Below are positions 6,131 through 9,250 of a stretch of DNA of 9,250 bases, piece after piece. The translations under genes were made by a program, and so were the position numbers. The DNA is from an uncultured Collinsella sp. (GTDB taxonomy: Bacteria; Actinomycetota; Coriobacteriia; Coriobacteriales; Coriobacteriaceae): assembly GCA_902470915.1 (NCBI GenBank), contig CABRIB010000078.1:1-9250 (forward strand). The letters run 5' to 3'. The notes beneath the pieces are model-generated. The model was given only the letters and a program-made list of their open reading frames with translations. It was not told where the DNA came from and did no database searches. Position 1 is the first letter of the stretch, and each line of letters begins with the position of its first letter.

Positions 6131-7642
6131 CTAGTAGCTATCGTACGAATTGTCGGTAGAATCGGTGGGTGTCTGACCGTCAGTTGCGGTATCGGCGCCA
6201 TCCGTGGACTGGGCATCGGTACCGTCGGTGGTATCGGTACCATCGGTGGTGTCGGTACCATCAGAACTTTCACCATTCTCGGAATCAGACGTCTCCTTCT
6301 TGGGAACGGTGATCGTCACACGCGCCACGCCCGAGGTCTTGGTATCGTAACGAACCTTTTCACCGTTCTTGGTAACGGTGACATCGGAAGGCTTGGACGT
6401 GGTGATCTCGATCGAAGACTCGGGCGTGTACTCCTGCTCAAAGGGGCCAGTCGCCTGGGCGCCATAGACCGACTTGCCGTCAACCTTGACCTCAATCCAC
6501 GCGGTCTTTCCCTTGGCAACGGAGACTTTGACCTTCGTGACCTCGTTCTCTTCCTTCTTGGCCGTCGTCTTGGTAGCGTCCGAATCAGTCGACTCATCCG
6601 TCGCCTCATCGGTGTCATCGTCCTCGTCGACCGTTTCGGTCTTCTTAGAAGACTTCTTGGTCGTCATCTTGGTAGCAGTGGGCGTCTCGGGCGTGTTCTC
6701 GGGCGCCGAAGATGCGCAGCCACGCAGAAGCACCACGATGAGCACAATCAACAGCAGCACAACGGCACCGATGCCGGCGTAGACGATACGCGGATCGAGC
6801 CCGTTGTTTTGAGGAGTACGTGATCCGCCGCGTCCACGACCGGAACTGCTGCGGCCGCCTCCCTGAGGCATACGACCGCGATTGCTATCGGAACGGCCGC
6901 GATAGCCGCCCTGGCCCTGAAGGCTGCGCTGACCCGAGCGGGGCGCAAGCTCACCGCGGCCTTGATAGCCACGCTGGCCCGAACGCGAAGCCGAAGAGCG
7001 CTGGCCATACGGCTGTGATTGAGAGCGAAGACGCGGCGTCACCTGCGTGGTATCGGCATCCGCATAGCCACCGCGAGAGCGTCCCATAGAGGCACCACGG
7101 TAACCGCGATCGGAATAGCCGCCGTCGCCGTAGCCGGCACGAGGGTCACGCGCCACGCCGCGGGCAGCGGGAAGTGCACGGTCCTCGGGCATCGGCGTAC
7201 TGCGGAACCGGTCACGCTGTGAGCGAATCTCCTCGCCCGAACCCGTCTCGGTAATATAACCGGCCTGCTGAGGACGCTGTCCATAGCGAGTCGAACGACC
7301 GCCCTGAACCATCAGGAAGCGCCCGTTATCGACCGAGGAACGCGAATTGACGTAGCCGGCGGCGTCCTGAAAACGACCGCCCTGCTGGGACGTCTCGCGT
7401 TCGTATGCCATCAGGTCGTCAAAGTAGGCATTGACGACCTCGCGCGGATTGAGGCCCAAAAAGCGAGCATAGCTCGAAATCATGCCCTGCGCATAGCCGC
7501 GCGGCGGCATCGAGGCAAAGTTACCGGTCTCGAAAAACTCGATGATCTGCGGCCTGATTTTGATGGTGTTGGCGACCTGCTGAATGGAAAGGCCCATTCG
7601 GCGACGCTGCTCGAGCAGCATGTCACCAAAGCGTGCAGCCAT
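6131..7642 (-). CDS. rodZ: RodZ-like membrane protein with HTH, RG-rich linker and DUF4115-type domain
   Basis: RodZ proteins join the MreB cytoskeleton to the membrane and affect cell shape. The 503-residue protein has a helix-turn-helix domain at about 1-80 (FGDMLLEQRRRMGLSIQQVA, then IKIRPQIIEFFETG and PPRGYAQGMISSYARFLGL). A disordered, basic linker follows at about 85-280, very rich in Arg, Gly, Ser, Gln and Tyr. One membrane helix spans about 286-307. An acidic Thr/Lys/Asp-rich linker (310-367) leads to a beta-rich RodZ C-terminal (DUF4115-like) domain at 368-447 (TAWIEVKVDGKSVYGAQA, then SSIEITTSKPSDVTVTKNG). The tail (448-503) is rich in Asp, Thr, Ser and Gly. ATG 7642 overlaps the ftsK stop by one base, with GGAGGA at 7648-7653. 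The gene position (ymfM in Bacillus, between spoIIIE and pgsA) supports RodZ. The linker is much longer than in E. coli RodZ. An MreB partner is not visible here. Confidence 0.85.
   Translation of the reverse strand: MAARFGDMLLEQRRRMGLSIQQVANTIKIRPQIIEFFETGNFASMPPRGYAQGMISSYARFLGLNPREVVNAYFDDLMAYERETSQQGGRFQDAAGYVNSRSSVDNGRFLMVQGGRSTRYGQRPQQAGYITETGSGEEIRSQRDRFRSTPMPEDRALPAARGVARDPRAGYGDGGYSDRGYRGASMGRSRGGYADADTTQVTPRLRSQSQPYGQRSSASRSGQRGYQGRGELAPRSGQRSLQGQGGYRGRSDSNRGRMPQGGGRSSSGRGRGGSRTPQNNGLDPRIVYAGIGAVVLLLIVLIVVLLRGCASSAPENTPETPTATKMTTKKSSKKTETVDEDDDTDEATDESTDSDATKTTAKKEENEVTKVKVSVAKGKTAWIEVKVDGKSVYGAQATGPFEQEYTPESSIEITTSKPSDVTVTKNGEKVRYDTKTSGVARVTITVPKKETSDSENGESSDGTDTTDGTDTTDGTDAQSTDGADTATDGQTPTDSTDNSYDSY
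6215..6262 (-). repeat. 18-bp coding tandem repeat (DGTDTT units) in the RodZ-like tail
   Basis: Two full 18-bp units (6245-6262 and 6227-6244) differ at one base. A third begins at 6226 and diverges after its first 12 bases (6215-6226). They encode DGTDTT, DGTDTT, DGTD in the extracytoplasmic tail (residues 461-476). The period is a multiple of three, so unit gain or loss would change tail length without a frameshift. Confidence 0.85.
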
Positions 7643-9250
7643 CAGAATCCTCCAAACTCACGATCTTCACGTGCCATCTCGGCGTCGACAGATTCCAGCG
7701 CGGCAAGCCCCTCCTCGTCCAACAGGACCTCGCGCGGCTTGGAACCGTCGGGCGGGCCGACGACACCCTTTTCTTCCAGCATGTCCATAATACGCCCGGC
7801 ACGCGCATAGCCAACCTTCAGACGACGTTGCAGGCCAGATGTGGAGCCAAGCTGCGATTCCACCACAATATGGGCGGCTTCCCAAATGAGCGGATCATCG
7901 TCTTGCGGCTCGGCTACTCCGGTGCGGACAATACCGCCGCCACCCGCCATGGACATGGAAGCGGGCGCCACGGCAGACAGAATCTCCTCGTGGTAGTCGG
8001 GCTCGCTCTGCGACTTGACGAACTCGACAATCTCGTTGATCTCATCATCCGAAACAAAGCATCCCTGAATACGGCGAGGCTTGCCCCAGTCGACCTTGGA
8101 GAACAGCATGTCGCCCAAACCGGTAAGCTTTTCGGCACCCATCTGGTCGATGATGACGCGCGAGTCGATACCCGTGGCGACGTTAAAGGCGATGCGGTTG
8201 GTGATGTTGGCCTTGATAAGGCCCGTCACCACGTTGGAGCTGGGGCGCTGCGTGGCCACGATAAGATGAATACCGGCGGCACGGCCCAGCTGGGCGATAC
8301 GCACAATCGACGCCTCGACGTCCTTGCCGGCAACCATCATCAGGTCCGAAAGCTCGTCAATAATGATGACCAGGTAGGGCATCTTTTGCGGCGGGTTGTC
8401 GTAATGCTCAAACTCGCCGGCGGCCTGCTTTTCGTTGTAGGTCGAGATCTTACGCACGTTAAGGCGCTCGAAGACCTTCAGGCGACGCTCCATCTCGGAC
8501 ACGGCCCATTGCAGAGCGCTCGCGGCCTGCTTGGGTTCGGTAACGACCGGTACATAAAGATGCGGCAGGCCGTTATAGCCCGCAAGCTCGACGCGCTTGG
8601 GGTCGACCATGATCAAGCGAACGTCCTCGGGAAGCGCGCGCATGAGCAGGGTCGTGATGATGGAGTTGATCATCACCGACTTACCGGAACCAGTGGTACC
8701 GGCGATCAGCAGGTGGGGCATCTTGGCAAGGTCGGCGACGACCGGCGTGCCCTCGGCATCGCGCCCGATTGCGAGCTCGAGCGGACCGCCCTTCACATAG
8801 GGCAGCACGTCGCCCAGGTTGACGTTCTGGCGCTTGCGATTGGGGATCTCGATGCCCACGAGCGAGGTGCCGGGGATCGGGGCAAAGATACGCACCGACT
8901 GGGCAGCGAGCGAAAGCGCGATATCGTCCTCGAGGCTCGAGATCTTGCTCACGCGCTCGCCCTCGCCAGGTTGCAGCTTAAAGGTCGTCACCGTGGGGCC
9001 GGCGATCCAGCCGACCACGCGGGCACTGCGGCCAAACTCAAGCAACGTGGACTGAAGCGACTCGGCAGTCTGTTCCAGCTCCTTGTCAGAAGACGCGGAG
9101 GACGCCGACTGCGGGTTGGCATGCAGGATTTCGAGTGGCGGAAGCTTAAGGCCATCCTCTTCTTCGCCCTCGTTATCTGCGGCGCCGCCGTCCGCTCCCC
9201 CATCCCTAGCCGCAGCCGATCCGACAGCACTCGAGGCAGGCGCATCGGCA
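7642..9250 (-). CDS. ftsK: DNA translocase FtsK/SpoIIIE, C-terminal motor part (5' end outside window)
   Basis: FtsK/SpoIIIE translocases are hexameric ATP-driven pumps at the septum that clear chromosomal DNA during division or sporulation. The visible 535 codons start inside an Ala/Ser/Asp-rich linker, followed by the motif LKLPPLEIL. The alpha domain follows (GWIAGPTVTTFKLQPGEG and IPNRKRQNVNLGDVL). The RecA-like beta domain has Walker A GTTGSGKS (residues 184-191 of the part seen, bases 8677-8700). It also has LIMVDPKRVEL and Walker B LVIIIDELSDLM, with ATQRPSSNVVTG and KANITNRIAF downstream. The C-terminal winged-helix gamma domain (DDDPLIWEAAHIVVESQ, then SGLQRRLKVGYARAGRIMDMLE and VVGPPDGSKPREVLL) recognises polar chromosomal motifs in known homologues. 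The reading frame stays open to the window edge, so the N-terminal membrane domain lies beyond it. The stop overlaps the rodZ-like start by one base. Confidence 0.96.
   Translation of the reverse strand, partial: ADAPASSAVGSAAARDGGADGGAADNEGEEEDGLKLPPLEILHANPQSASSASSDKELEQTAESLQSTLLEFGRSARVVGWIAGPTVTTFKLQPGEGERVSKISSLEDDIALSLAAQSVRIFAPIPGTSLVGIEIPNRKRQNVNLGDVLPYVKGGPLELAIGRDAEGTPVVADLAKMPHLLIAGTTGSGKSVMINSIITTLLMRALPEDVRLIMVDPKRVELAGYNGLPHLYVPVVTEPKQAASALQWAVSEMERRLKVFERLNVRKISTYNEKQAAGEFEHYDNPPQKMPYLVIIIDELSDLMMVAGKDVEASIVRIAQLGRAAGIHLIVATQRPSSNVVTGLIKANITNRIAFNVATGIDSRVIIDQMGAEKLTGLGDMLFSKVDWGKPRRIQGCFVSDDEINEIVEFVKSQSEPDYHEEILSAVAPASMSMAGGGGIVRTGVAEPQDDDPLIWEAAHIVVESQLGSTSGLQRRLKVGYARAGRIMDMLEEKGVVGPPDGSKPREVLLDEEGLAALESVDAEMAREDREFGGF

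Noticed and set aside
7019..7284. Short plus- and minus-strand frames rich in Arg within the rodZ-like gene
   Set aside because: They are out-of-frame readings of the repetitive RG-rich coding region and have no start signals or family resemblance.
9043..9045. TTG as the start of the ftsK motor protein
   Set aside because: The frame is open all the way upstream to the window edge and contains FtsK-like sequence before it (LKLPPLEIL). The TTG is therefore an internal Leu codon.

Overview
The window is a stretch of bacterial chromosome in which every recognisable gene lies on the minus strand. The sequence is moderately GC-rich, with dense, tightly packed housekeeping genes. The order, read along the minus strand from high to low coordinates, is ftsK (3' part) - rodZ-like - yajQ - rimO - pgsA - pncC/cinA - terminator - recA - recX - rny (5' part). 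This resembles the ftsK/spoIIIE - rodZ - pgsA - cinA - recA - rny neighbourhood of Gram-positive bacteria. Together with a LexA box of the Bacillus/actinobacterial type (CGAACnnnnGTTCG), a Gram-positive is the best guess. The protein style reminds me of Coriobacteriia such as Collinsella, but that placement is an inference without a database search.

Region by region. Bases 1-25 are not genomic: they are the end of the Nextera/Tn5 tagmentation adapter, so rny is cut by a library artefact or contig edge. Bases 26-671 encode the N-terminal membrane anchor, coiled coil and first KH residues of RNase Y. Bases 672-928 hold a good sigma-70-type promoter for rny and a leader of about 160 nt. Bases 929-2781 hold the recA-recX pair. 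Bases 2782-3038 hold the recA control region. It has a -35/-10 pair with a perfect LexA box filling the spacer, an 11-bp-phased array of ACCAAA motifs further upstream, and the intrinsic terminator of the upstream operon. Bases 3039-9250 are one compact operon with gaps of 0-27 bp: pncC, pgsA, rimO, yajQ, rodZ-like and ftsK. Its promoter lies outside the window.

Functionally, the large operon combines chromosome segregation (FtsK), cell shape (RodZ-like), ribosomal protein S12 modification (RimO), phospholipid synthesis (PgsA), NMN salvage (PncC) and a nucleotide-binding protein (YajQ). recA-recX forms a separate SOS-controlled unit in which RecX modulates RecA. rny begins a further unit for mRNA turnover.

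I found no undescribed multi-gene system. The points that deserve a second look are the adapter remnant, the phased repeat array upstream of recA, and the long RG-rich cytoplasmic linker of the RodZ-like protein.
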